Source: Manis javanica (Eukaryota; Chordata; Mammalia; Pholidota; Manidae). From it: a DNA stretch of 64,000 nt. Of the stretch, positions 48,604 to 59,161 are shown in pieces (position 1 is the first letter of the stretch; each line of letters opens with the position of its first letter). Below the pieces are notes generated by a model, which saw nothing but the letters and a program-made list of their open reading frames with translations, was not told the origin of the DNA and ran no database searches. Both the position numbers and the translations under genes were made by a program. The stretch spans positions 90,072,001-90,136,000 of the forward strand of contig NC_133157.1 in assembly GCF_040802235.1 (NCBI RefSeq), read 5' to 3'.

Positions 48604-48776
48604 TACTGGGTAACATTCTTGTAAAATAAATGATGTACAATATACATGTCCTCCATCCACATGACACACGTGCATACGGACGTAGGAGCACACACCCTCA
48701 TGCCCTCACTGGGTCCTGTGCAGCGCTGTCCTCACAATGGCACCAGCGGTCTGTGGCCCACTTCCTACCCGGCTTC

Positions 48777-48939
48777 CTACAGAAGCAGCCACAGCCTCCT
48801 CCGCTCGTCTCCCCCTGGGGTCACCCACGCCTTCCTCAGGTGCTGCACGTCCACGCTGCCGGAGGCTCTGGCCAGCACCAGGACCAGGAAGCTGCCCCTA
48901 GTCCTCTCTGCCTCTCCCACGATGGTCATGGCCATCACC
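48777..48939 (-). CDS. DYNC2I1: DYNC2I1 last coding exon
   Basis: The exon follows CACTTGCAG and completes a split Lys codon. It encodes [31 protein letters not shown] and ends R-R-R-L-W-L-L-L before TAG at 48777-48779. It forms the last strands of the WD40 propeller. Human WDR60 (recalled) continues about 13 residues beyond L-L-L, starting with Gln. Here the equivalent CAG reads TAG, so the C terminus is shorter. Confidence 0.93.
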
Positions 48940-51900
48940 CTGCAAGTGAGGGGCACACACTGTGATTCTGAGTGTCCCAAACCATCTGCCTTCCAGAAAA
49001 GAGAGAAAAGGAAGAGAAATTCTATAAATTTGGTAACAGTCAGTGAAAAGTTATGCCAGAAATAAACATATAAAATTTGATAGAAACCACTGTGGGCTTA
49101 GTTCTGTATTTAGAGGTCTGCTGGACTGGTCTGCAGGGAACAGTGTGGACTCAGGACATGCTGCCCTCAGACAGACAGAAACCATGGGCTACGCCACTAG
49201 CCCAAAGCCCTGGGCTCTGCTCCTTTCGGCACAGCTCAGCCAGTGAGAGACCCGGACCCATCTTGGCCACCCCACCTGCCCCCCCATCTCCTTGACCAGG
49301 CCCATCTCTAGAGTTGCCGCTTGGCTGACAGACTCCACGACATGCACCAGGTCCTCTGTCCCTCCATCCCCATAAGCGTGGAAACACGGTCAGGACCATC
49401 ACTGGCCAGTTTAAAATGTCCTTCTTATGTGTGGGCCTTACAGAACCTGAGCAGCAGGGTGGGAAACCAGACAAGGTCCAGGCCCAAGATTAGCTGCAAC
49501 ATCTGTGCTGCCCCTGCTGAGCAGGTAGTCATCCTCATGGTTTTTGAATTTTTCCTAAAAGTGGCAAATTCTTCCTTCTATCTAGATTCTTGCCTTTCAA
49601 CTCGAATTTCTTTCTGTTCTGCTTTTCTCTGATGCTAAGGAAAAGTAACTGGCCGCTTACTGTGGCTGTTACTCCCTCAGCCTGACCACTGAGGCAGGTG
49701 TCCAGGGAGAGGGGCTCTGCCTGCTCCTCGCAGTTCCAGCCGCCACCCTCTCCCGAGATTGGACACATTGATCAGCCACACCAGCCCCCACAGGCACAGT
49801 CTGTCCCAGGACTTGGGGGCCTGCCCCTGCCCCCAGGCTCCTCTGTGGAACATCCCCGCCTCAGCAAGACCTCCCCTGCCCCATTTAAAGCCCCAGCACC
49901 ACTGCCCACACACTGGATACCCCCGTGTCCTGCATGCACTGTGGGGCTGGCTCATTTACCATACCTTGTCTATTACCTTCTTGCCCCAGCAGGACCGGCT
50001 CACACTGCACCCCTCGTGCCTGGAGCAGATCTGCCCCCCACAAACACCTGCTTTATTAAACGACTGGCAGACAGTCTTTGGAATAACTAAGTGCATTCTG
50101 TGTTTATATGAGTTGCAGCCCAGTGTTACGATGTACTGTTTAACGACTAAAATAATAAAAGTATACCTAGTGCTTTAACTAAATAAATGCACTCCTCATT
50201 TTTATTTAGGCCTTATCAGCATGTCCCCAATATCCTGGCAAACTACTTCTTGTTTGATCCCTCTGACCTTCCTCTTTCCTTTACATAGGGGACGTGGGGT
50301 ACAGTGGATGGCCCCCCATCCTCCTCAGATTGTTACAGCCCTCACAGGAGGGGACTTACTGACAAGAAACATAAAATCTCAAGGAATCTCATGGAAAAAA
50401 AGTGGGGTCCAGAGAGAGTCCTTCATAAAGAAAGCATCAAATTTAATAAGAAAACAAGGACAAGGGATTATTTACAGTGCACTGATGACAACCCCCCATC
50501 TGACACTAGCCCATGGGGCTTCCCATGGTGAGTGCAGAGGCCACACAGGACTGGTGTGACTGTGACACCGCCTGGGCCACAGGAACGGCATTACTGTGAA
50601 ATCACATGAATTACTGACTCCCACGTGGTACCCCTTTGTAGATACAAAAGGAACACTTTGTAGATCACTCAGGCAAATACTAAATTTATAAGACTAGTAA
50701 ATGAACATAAATACGGAGCTCGCACAGTTCCTTCAATTCACAGAGTGATGATGACAGGGAAACAGAACAGTACAATCCTTTACCCCAGAGGCTCTTCTGG
50801 ACCAAACATGAAATAAACACATCTTACAGTGGTTCCCAAAATAATGCTAAAATACGTAAACATGAAATCATATTTAAGTATAAATCATGGCGTTTTAAAG
50901 TGTAGCAACTGCGTGCACAAAGTAAGCAGGAAAGCCCACCCTGCAGAACCGCCACGACGGCCTGTCGGGCCCTCAGACTTACTTGTCTGGAGAGATGAGC
51001 TCTTTGGCTACAGGACCCAAGTTGCTTTCCAGAAGGTCCCATATGTAGACACAGGATGCATCATCCTGGACCAGAAACACAGCCGGCTGCGTCAAGTACC
51101 ACTGCAGGCCTGTGGCAGTGTGATCGCCAGTGTTGCTGTCCCACTGCATGACCGGGTGCTCGGACGTCAGCTGGTGCAGCCGGATGCTCCCATCAGAACA
51201 GCCAGCCTGCGTGGGGAGGGGACTGCTGATCCCGGCTCGTTTTCCTTTCGTCCTCATCTCAGCAGCCAGGGAAATCCCTGAGAGCCTTACCTCTGCCCTC
51301 ACCACACAAAGGTGCTCCCCTTGGAGATTCGGGTACACTTGAACCCCTCCCCTTCCCCAAATGGCTGATAATTAATGAATTCAGTAAATACATAAACAGT
51401 ATTTATTTTTAACAAACTTAAATATTGCTGATGTGATCATATGCCATTAAGATGGGCTCCATGGAAGTAAACAAGCCACCTTTTTAGAAAAATTACATAC
51501 ACGGGTACCAGTAATGTGGTTAATACTGTCTCCTTGGATTGAAATTTCCACAAAGAAAAACATTTTAGCTCAGAAAGAGACACCTGATGCCTTTTTCCTC
51601 AATATATTTAATCCTTCACATACTCAAAAGCTGCAGAGGTATGAGGCACAATCATGAGTCATCTGTGTACTTGGGATGGAGCACGTGAGGTCAAGTGCAC
51701 CAGGACACCTGGAGCAGGTTTCCAAGCTGGGGAGGCAGGGGGCCCAAGTCACTTAAATCAGAGACATCTGACAGGCAGAGATCAAAGTGCCTGTACAGCA
51801 ACCATTTTACTGCCCAGAGCTTGGTTTCCAGGTATTTTTCTCCCTCTAGGAGCTGGGATTCCCTGGAGAAGCAGCGGACTCCAGGGCCTACTGTACCAGA

Positions 51901-54900
51901 TGGCAAAGAAGGGCTTGTGAGTGACAGCAGAGGACACGCCCCGGACAGACAGTGTGAGTAGCAGAATAAGTGATTGAGACCCACCTAAGAGTCAAGGGCC
52001 ACATGCCCATTCACATAATAAAGGCAGGCATGTGTGCCTAGGAGTCCAGGGAACAGCTGGCTCCACACAGAGCCTCAGTGGGGGCTGGACACCACCACCA
52101 ATGGCAGGCGAGGCCGCCAGTGGCCCCACGAGCAGCAGGACTCCCGACACACCCATCTGTCCCCATGGGACCCGTATGAGAAAGGCAAGGGTGGGACCCA
52201 CAGCACAGCGCCAGCGGGCATGGGCCAGGGCGCAGACCCGGATCTAGCTGTGCGGACCGGCACGTGCATTCAGAGGTGCATCCTATGCCCGTCAGCAGTG
52301 TCGAGGCAGGAGAGCCTGGGGAGATGCCCAGGCCAGAGGGTACTGAGGAGGCACAGCAGCTGCACGAGCTCCTGATGGGACAGCGCTCTGCTCAGAAAGG
52401 ACGTCACCCCGACAGACCTGTGGGGAACAGGACCACAGCTGCAGAGGGTGGTCCTGCTCTGAGGACACCGACAACAATCTGTTCAGGGTGGACCTGTAAA
52501 CCCACCCACAGAGGAACAGGATGGAATGAAGTGGCAAACATGTGGCATGTGGGGAGCCTGCATGGAGGGCAGGCAGAGAACTGGACTGCCGTAGCTTTCC
52601 TATGAGCCTGAAATTATGTCAAAATAAAATGTTTTAACAGCTGATCCATCCCATAGCTGTGTGAAGGACCTGCACTGACTGCACAGGTGGACCTCAGAGG
52701 AGCGAGGTGTGCAGGCGTGTCCCACATGCACTGCTGATGACTGACTTCTAAAACCCCAACAGATGGCCAGGTGTTGTGCTGCCCCAATAGAGCTGGTGCT
52801 TTAAAACAGACTTTCTTACCAGGAATACTCCAAATACAGGTTCTCCAAATGGCGAAAAGGCAATCGCATTCACCTTCACTGGTCTCACACTGCGCTGCTG
52901 GGGCATGAACAGTCTGGGAGACACTCTCAGATCCTGTCTGGTGCCATGCCTTACAAGGCCCTAGGGGTGGGAGATGCAGAGGTGACTAAGGAAAAGGTTA
53001 GGGGTGAGGCTGGATAAAGCTATTATTCCTGATGCAATTTAAACAAGATTATAATAAAAGTAAAGAGTAGGTTAACCTTTAGTGAAGATATTTGCCAGGC
53101 AACTCAAAGAATGAGTTAAAGAGTAGAATTTAAAATATCTATGGAGTAGAATTTTTAAATTCTAAATATTTAAAAGACGTGGCACTCACCACGTCTGTGC
53201 CAACAATAAAGTGATTAGGATCTGAAGGCAGGAATTTAACATTCAGTGTTTGGGTGGTCCCCCAAAACTCATCATCTTCATGGGAAAGGCTGAAAAAAAT
53301 AGCAAAGATGAACAGTTTTAAAACCATGAGGATAATGACACTTAACATGCTTTCATGCTTTCATCACTTCTCATGAGATACATCACAACAGGCCTTTCAC
53401 ATTGCCTCTGAGGCCCTGGCTCCATTTTCTGTTTCTTTTTATATTACTGAGCTCTTGATAATTTCTCAAGCTCTATTTTCCCATTCACTAATTCTTTAGC
53501 TATGTCTAATCTGCTACTTAATAACCCACTAACTTTTAAGTTGGAGACAATGCCTCCATTTCTAGGAATGTTCTTTGGATTGCACAATTATCTCAAGGTC
53601 TTGGGGGTGCTAATCCTACTCACAGTGCTGTCTCCTCACACCGGGCATTTCGGGGTCTTCTTTCTGAGCTGTTTCCTGTAGGCACCCTATGTTTTGAGGT
53701 GAGCCAGCCGGGGTCACAGGCCTGGGACCAGCTCATGGATCACACCCACGCCAGAGCTCAGATTTCAGGTCTCCCGTGCTCCTGGCTCTGCTGGTCCGGG
53801 GGTGGGCTCTCTGAGTCTCTCTCCCTGAGAGGCAGTGAATCCGGAGTCCTGGGCAGAGTCTCATCCTTGTTCCCTGTCCCAGACAAGCCTGACGCAGCAG
53901 TGGGGCTGCAGGGCTTGAGCTCAACACAGCCACCTGACAGCCCAGTCCCACAGCACCTGAAAGCTCACACACTAAACAAAGTTCCATCCTTGTTCTGGCA
54001 TGTTCCTCTGTTCCTTTTAAAAGCCATACTTAGCATACTGAAGGCTTTCACATTGCACAGGGATGTGTCTGAACAGAAAGCCCACAGCGGCTCCTTCTTC
54101 CACTCTGCCCTCCTCAGAGGTCAGGACCCTGGCCACTCTGTGCATACACTTCTCATACCACATTTAGGACGCGAATGTCACCTACCAGCTGAGGACTCCC
54201 AGGTCCGTGCCTCCCAGGAGATCCCTGCTACAGAGCCACTGCCTCCTGGTCATGGCCATGCACAGCACACACTCTGCCCCCATGCCCCATTTTGTTCATC
54301 TCATGCACAGTACCCAGTAGCCGAGCCAGACACCAGGGCCAGGACTGCACTCATTTTCCTTATGGACCCCTTAACAGCTGCCCAGCTGGTCTCCTTCCCA
54401 TGCAACCCCACACTGTTGCCAACTTGATGGTTCTAAGTAAGACACACTGCCTTAAAATCCTGCAATGGCTCCCTACCACCTCCAGAGAATCGTCTAAATG
54501 CCTCAGCACTGCAAATACCCCAGGGTCTGGCCACAGACCTGCACAGTCTCTTTCTCAAAGGCAGACCCACCAGTTCCTATGTGGGCCTTGCATCTCCATG
54601 CCCTGCCTTGTCTGGTGGGGCACACACCGCCTGGCCCATCTCAGCTGCTGCTTCTCCCAAAAGTCACCTTTCTACCCTAGCCGGCCCCTCCTCTGACCCC
54701 TACACACCACAAGCATGCCCTGACAGAGAACTTCAGGCCCGTGCCACAACCACAGTGGATGAGGTGCACCCGGGGGACGGCTGCTTGTCCCAGCTTCCAG
54801 GGAGCTTCACTTAAGATCACGAGACCTCCAGGGATACCCATGTCCAGTGACTGACTGGACAGAGGGCAGAAAGGCTGGCAAGGTCCACTCTGAAAAGCTG

Positions 54901-57900
54901 CCCGGCTCAGTGCCCCTGGGGCCCGGCAGCAGCTGTGGGGCTGGCTTCACAGCTCACCTCATCCAGGTATGGCCACTCCCCCTTTTCCAGCATTGATCCC
55001 AAGGGATGGCTTTACAAACTTTATTTGCATAGAACTTCCACCAAATTTCATTCCCCTGATGCCAGGGAGCCCACCTGCAGTGACTGCTGTCTTCACATAT
55101 CTGCATCCTCACCAGAGTCTAAAGGGAAAGAATGCCAGGCTCTGGCACCACAAAGCCTGGCACACAGAGTGCTCACAGCAAGGCCAGATGACCGCGCATA
55201 GGTCTAAGGGAGGCAGTGCTGGGGGTTTCGGAGGAAACCTGACTTTAGCTATATCAGACACCTTCCTTCCAAGAGGGCAAGTACACTACAGGACATTTTG
55301 GTTAAAAATTAAATGCAATGCATCTCATGAAGTGGTAAGGGCCACAGCAGAGGTAAGAACAGAGTTCTTACGGAAACCCGATGAGGGAGTCAGGCGTCTG
55401 CCACTGGCCCAGAGACCACCTGTGCCCAGCTCTGCAGTCTACTTACTGTGTGAGTTTTTAAACATGACTGATTCCCCATCATAATTATATTTAAATCCAC
55501 TGAAGGTGATTCACAATTTCAAAGCATGTACAAGTTCACTGACACACCCATAGTTTTGTCTGATGATGAGGAATCAGGCTATTAACCAATGTTACTTCAG
55601 GAATAAATCACATGCTGATAACCCCTCACTGCAGTAACTGTCAAAAAAAGATATCTTCAGGAAATAAATTACCAAGGAACATATAAATTATATTTGTACA
55701 TTTAATAAGAATTTTTATGACATATAAAGTCATATGAATAAAAGTAGAACTCTAAATTTCTGAATAATACTTTCATATTAACATTTCTGGTTCCAGAAAC
55801 TCATCTAAGTTCAACTTCAAGGTTGTTTTAAAACTAGATGTAAAATAATCAAATAGTACCAATTTATAAGACACAAAATACTTTAATCAAAGAAAAAAAT
55901 GTAGCTCTGTACGTGGCATTGGACCCATTGATACTGAACTAACAAGCAGATAAACCAGCAAAAAGCACAGGTGAAGAAGCTGGAGCACCTCTTGCAGTTC
56001 CGACCATGCGTCTGCTGTGCATGCAGTGGCCCAATGTCACCTCCCTCCATGAGAACACTTCCCCTTTCCCAGCATTGATCCCAAGGGATCACCTTACAAA
56101 CTTTATTTGTACAGAACTTCCACCAAACTTTATTCCCCTGATGCCAGGGAGCCCACCTGCAGTGACTGCTGCAGAAACCAGAAATAAATGCCTCCCTTCC
56201 CCAACACAAGTTGAACCCAAATCCAATTATAGTTGCCTGGAATCACTTTTCACTGCTTAATTGTCTGTGTTAGAAAATAATATCAAAATGTAGATGAATA
56301 AAGATCATTCCCTCCCCCAAGCAGGAGAGGTTTTGTATTTGCTGTAGGATGGGAATAAAGAATTTTCAGTTCAGGGCCTTATAGGACAAGGACTGGTGCA
56401 ATCTGGGTCAAGAAGTCCCGACAAGTTTAGATTTATAAAAGAAGGGCAGCACACTGAGCAAAAAAGTCAGCATTTGACAAAACGCCAAGTGCCCGGCAGA
56501 CACTCTGCCGTCAGCGCCCACTAGTGGTCCTGAGCACATCAACAGCACACTGGCCCCAACGCCTGCCCGCTCTCCTGCAGACGCATGCAGAGGCTCTGAC
56601 TCCTCAGCCCACCACTGCCCGCCTTGTCACAGCCACAGAGCTGCAATTCCTTCCTGGAACATCCCAAAGTGCCATGCCACACCTCGGCCATCCCCTGGCC
56701 TTGCCACCTTTGTCTAGTCCCAACATTGTCCTCTTTTGTTGGAACTACTGCAAGGGGGTCACTGGAAATTTAAATATACTGAAACCCAAATCCTGGGAAA
56801 GGTACTACCTAGAACCTTGGAATAGTTGGATTAAAAGTATGTAAATAAATTCAGCTTCCAGTTGGAAAGGGTGCTATAATCATGTATCACAGACTCAGTT
56901 CTGAATCTTGCTACCTGTCAGTTATAACTGATGCAAATGTGCAATGTTGCTGTTCCTATTTGGCAACACCCCCACTTTCCACTCACTGGAGGAACCCCAG
57001 GGCTCAAAGTCTCCCCCAAAGGCTACCCTTCCCACCCTGGGATGGCCTCCTTGCCCTGGCACTCGGCCCAACAAGCACTTCTGATCCAGCAATGACATCA
57101 GCAATGGCTATGGTTGGCACACCACCCTCCCCATGAGATCACCATCTCACAGCACAGCCCCAGCACCCACTCACTGTGGCCCCCTGGCAGCCAGGGAGGG
57201 ACCAACAGTTCAGAGGACAGACAGCAGCTGGCTGGCTCTGACCATGAGGAGTCCTCCAGTGGGATGCTGATCCGACATTCATGAGACACAGCTTGGAACC
57301 ACCCAGCCTCTCCTGTAGGCATTTGATGCCCAGAGCTTTTCCACACTGCTTGCTGGTATGATTGTCATTCCCTCTTTTCCCAAAAGCAAAGTGGAGACAT
57401 GGTCAGTGTTTGGGAATTTTCATAGAGCAACATTTAACAGTGAAACACATTGCTCTACAGCATCCTTCACATGACTTCCCACATACACTACAAAGCATTT
57501 TCATGCAAAAGAATTTCATCTGCACAGGCAGACTGTGAACTGCAACAGACACTCTACCACCTTATTACCAACCATAGTTCTGAAAAGGTGCCGGGTCATG
57601 GCACAAGTGGACAGCACGGGCAGCTCAGGCTGTGCCCTCCTCCAGGCTGTGACCCCCCTGGGAGCCGGGCACAGGCCTGGGGAGGTGGCTCAGCTCCAAG
57701 CCTGCCTGGGAGTATGGCCCGCAGTCCACACCAAGGAAGGGCAGAGCACCTGGGGCCCCCCTGCTACCGCCTCCCACAGACACACGCAGCACAAAGGTCT
57801 CATCATAAGCAGAGGATGCTCTATGAAGCGGACACTGAGAAAAACACTTACTCAACCTCAATAAATTTACCAGTGAGACCAGTGAGATGATTCGGCCTTG

Positions 57901-59161
57901 GCATTATCAGAGCCCAAGTCAGGTCCCAGCAATGCCTCAGTGGAAGGTGAAGCACAAGCCCCGCTGAATAAAGACGCTTCTCTGATTTCGAGAAGTCAGG
58001 AACAAAAAAAAAGATTTTTGCTGGATCTTCCCAGGGCACAGCCAACAATTCAGGAGGAAAAGGGCTTGTCATGGGACAGTGAGTGGTCAGGGCTGGTGAG
58101 GTGTCAGGAAGTCAGAGGCCCTAGACCACACAACAGCACAGACTGGGGAGGTCCATGAGGCATGAGAGCAGCAGGCCCGTGCAGAGGACCGCGTCACATC
58201 TGCCCTGACACGGGGCTGCCCGCACCGGTCTCAGACCCCTTCCAGAGTCACCACAAAGGTGGCAACATGCCAAAAGCAAAGGGCAGGGAGCAGATGCATC
58301 TCCCCCAGGGACCCAGACTCCAAAGTGTGCACACACACGAGGGTGGGGTTCTGGGCCCTGGAGAGCCCGCGGGAAAGGCAAGGGGCTAGCACTATGCTTA
58401 CATGCACCCCACAGAGCAGAAATCACAGCGTGAAGAGCCCTCCCTGCCCCTGACTGAATCATCCCATCAGCGGCACGTCACTGACTCACTCTGGGCTCCT
58501 GCTCCATGTAGATAAGGTCGTACATAACTTTATTTCTCATACAGCTAATTACTTTTTAAAGTGGTTATTTGTATCTTTAATCTCCATTCATTTTAGGAAA
58601 CTCTGACTAAAATTAATATTTTCAACTTAATAGTTACCTAAATCACTTATTGAACCTGCAATATCTGGCTTCGATAATTCAAGCACCACCTGAGAACAGA
58701 ATATTGGAAATGGGTATTAACACCCTGCAAATATCAGACAATCTGAGCACAGCACGGGCTCATGCAGACGGCTCACTGCGTCAGGCACCGGCTGTAACTG
58801 CCCCATAGTAAGGATGTTCACTTCAGCACTAGTGGCTCAGAGGCCGTGACTCTTCCTCTCGCCCCTGCCCGTTTCCCTTCTCTGGGTGGCTGGTCCGGGC
58901 CAGCGCCTCAGCATACCCTCCAGCCGCCTCCTGGCCCTGTCATCCAGCCGAACGAACCTCTGGGAGCTCCGGGAGGTTTCCTGGCAATCCAGCCATGCTG
59001 TGGTCTCCCCGCAGACAGCAGGTGCTCACCGCACCTCACACGACTCAGGCCAGCAGGTGGGGAGCCTGTGCATAAGGTGCCCGGGCAAGCCATACTCACC
59101 CACATGTTGAAAACCCCGCTTTCATCCAAGGAGGTGATGTGGAACGACAACCCTGACATTT
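48777..59161 (-). CDS. DYNC2I1: DYNC2I1 (WDR60) C-terminal coding exons, 5' incomplete
   Basis: Seven - strand exons, listed separately, join in compatible phases. They encode the C-terminal WD40 propeller region of DYNC2I1/WDR60, an intermediate chain of cytoplasmic dynein-2 that drives retrograde intraflagellar transport in cilia. Human mutations in it cause short-rib thoracic dysplasia. Recognised blocks are [67 protein letters not shown] and [14 protein letters not shown]. The upstream two thirds of the gene lies beyond 64000. The assignment of exon 56093-56156 is the weak point. The gene converges on VIPR2. Confidence 0.92.
48940..50982 (-). other. DYNC2I1 final intron
   Basis: This 2.0-kb intron includes a stretch around 49850-50100 resembling an L2 3' region on the + strand (ACCTTGTCTATTACCTTCTT, CTGCTTTATTAAACGACTGG). 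AT-rich sequence without recognised features follows. Confidence 0.7.
50983..51206 (-). CDS. DYNC2I1: DYNC2I1 penultimate coding exon (WD40)
   Basis: This 224-bp exon follows CCCACGCAG in phase 0 and leaves in phase 2 before GTAAGT. It encodes [20 protein letters not shown], then [16 protein letters not shown] and [20 protein letters not shown]. It is a WD40 blade with the characteristic Y-I-W-D end, and no frame damage is seen. Confidence 0.97.
51207..52819 (-). other. DYNC2I1 intron (between WD40 exons)
   Basis: This 1.6-kb intron shows no repeat I can name and no further exon. Stop-free frames around 52030-52600 on both strands look incidental. Confidence 0.7.
52820..52960 (-). CDS. DYNC2I1: DYNC2I1 coding exon (H-G-T-R-Q-D-L-R-V block)
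   Basis: This 141-bp, 47-codon exon has phase 0 at both ends, between CACCCCTAG and GTAAGA. It encodes [20 protein letters not shown], then [17 protein letters not shown] and V-F-G-V-F-L. It appears two residues longer than the human exon (recalled) at P-V-F-G-V-F-L, where human has P-I-F-L, just before the splice. Confidence 0.96.
52961..53189 (-). other. DYNC2I1 short intron
   Basis: This is a 229-bp AT-rich intron with GTGAGT and CACCCCTAG ends. It contains nothing else of note. Confidence 0.9.
53190..53289 (-). CDS. DYNC2I1: DYNC2I1 coding exon ([10 protein letters not shown] block)
   Basis: This 100-bp exon follows ATTTTTTTCAG in phase 2 and ends in phase 0 before GTGAGT. It encodes [20 protein letters not shown], then [13 protein letters not shown]. 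The [14 protein letters not shown] motif is almost identical to human WDR60. The first base completes a codon begun with two bases in the previous exon. Confidence 0.97.
53400..53800 (-). mobile_element. L1M 5'-region relic
   Basis: On the + strand CCATTCACTAATTCTTTAGC, TATGTCTAATCTGCTACTTA and GCTAATCCTACTCACAGTGC follow the reverse complement of the same old L1 region seen near 31.5 kb in VIPR2 intron 5. It lies in the same sense as DYNC2I1. Confidence 0.5.
54250..54740 (+). mobile_element. L2 LINE relic, + orientation
   Basis: CTGCCCAGCTGGTCTCCTTC, TAAAATCCTGCAATGGCTCC, CTACCACCTCCAGAGAATCG and AGGGTCTGGCCACAGACCTG reproduce the order of the L2 3' portion (CCTCCAATGGCTCCCCATTGCC...GATCTGGCCCCTGCC). 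The 242-codon frame at 53699-54427 is partly made of this relic and is not a gene. Confidence 0.7.
54974..55089 (-). pseudogene. Exon-like segment C1 (splice-defective copy)
   Basis: This segment is about 90 percent identical to 56056-56171. The exon-like unit corresponding to 56093-56156 is present, but the donor GTGATC is replaced by AGCCAT, leaving no GT in the required frame. The pyrimidine tract upstream of the acceptor is also poor. It therefore reads as a dead copy of the C2 unit, or as one of two copies of an unnamed interspersed repeat. Confidence 0.45.
56056..56171 (-). repeat. Repeated segment C2
   Basis: This 116-bp segment is shared with 54974-55089 in the same orientation, about 1.08 kb apart. 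Homology stops abruptly after GACTGCTG on the + strand. On the - strand it carries two AATAAAGTTTG motifs 33 bp apart. It contains the candidate exon 56093-56156. Confidence 0.85.
56093..56156 (-). CDS. DYNC2I1: Probable DYNC2I1 exon ([10 protein letters not shown] block)
   Basis: This 64-bp unit has an acceptor preceded by TTTCTGGTTTCTGCAG..CACTGCAG and a donor TAAG|GTGATC. It enters in phase 1 and leaves in phase 2, exactly as the neighbouring exons need. It encodes [20 protein letters not shown] and V-S with split end codons. This aligns loosely with G-L-M-P-G-G-R-V-K-L-V-H-S-A-L-I-Q-L in human WDR60 (recalled), one residue longer. A second acceptor 12 bp upstream (exon start 56168) keeps the frame. 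The similarity is weak and the unit lies in a locally repeated segment, so it could be a coincidence. Confidence 0.45.
56157..58637 (-). other. DYNC2I1 intron
   Basis: This 2.5-kb intron has a possible L2 scrap around 56520-56710. A stop-free - strand stretch at 57848-58000 ends in a strong GTAAGT donor-like site. No conserved exon was established in it. Confidence 0.6.
58638..58689 (-). CDS. DYNC2I1: DYNC2I1 coding exon (D-I-A-G-S-I-S-D-L block)
   Basis: This 52-bp exon between CTGTTCTCAG and GTAACT encodes [17 protein letters not shown] plus the first base of the next codon. Human WDR60 reads [17 protein letters not shown] (recalled). Phases fit both neighbours. Confidence 0.95.
58690..59099 (-). 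other. DYNC2I1 intron
   Basis: This 410-bp intron has a GTGAGT donor and a CTGTTCTCAG acceptor. No repeats were recognised. Confidence 0.85.
59100..59161 (-). CDS. DYNC2I1: DYNC2I1 coding exon (M-S-G-L-S-F-H-I block)
   Basis: This 62-bp exon after TTTCTGTTAG supplies the last two bases of a Glu-type codon. It then encodes [20 protein letters not shown] and is spliced at GTGAGT. It is nearly identical to the human S-G-L-S-F-H-I-A-S-L-D-E-S-G-V-L-N-V-W block (recalled), a WD40 strand. Confidence 0.96.

Larger units (their letters stand above)
53290..56092 (-). other. DYNC2I1 intron with L1 and L2 relics and exon-like copy C1
   Basis: This 2.8-kb intron contains an L1 relic (about 53400-53800), an L2 relic (about 54250-54740) and the C1 copy of a 116-bp repeated segment (54974-55089). 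AT-rich sequence at 55480-55880 shows nothing recognisable. Confidence 0.65.

Noticed and set aside
53699..54427. 242-codon + strand open frame
   Set aside because: It runs over L1 and L2 relics in a DYNC2I1 intron. It has no similarity to LINE proteins in this frame and no gene structure.
57848..58000. Stop-free DYNC2I1-strand stretch with L-I-M-P-R-P and a GTAAGT donor, as the missing exon
   Set aside because: Only L-x-M-P resembles the expected block. There is no in-phase acceptor close to it and the rest of the peptide does not align. The unit at 56093-56156 fits better.
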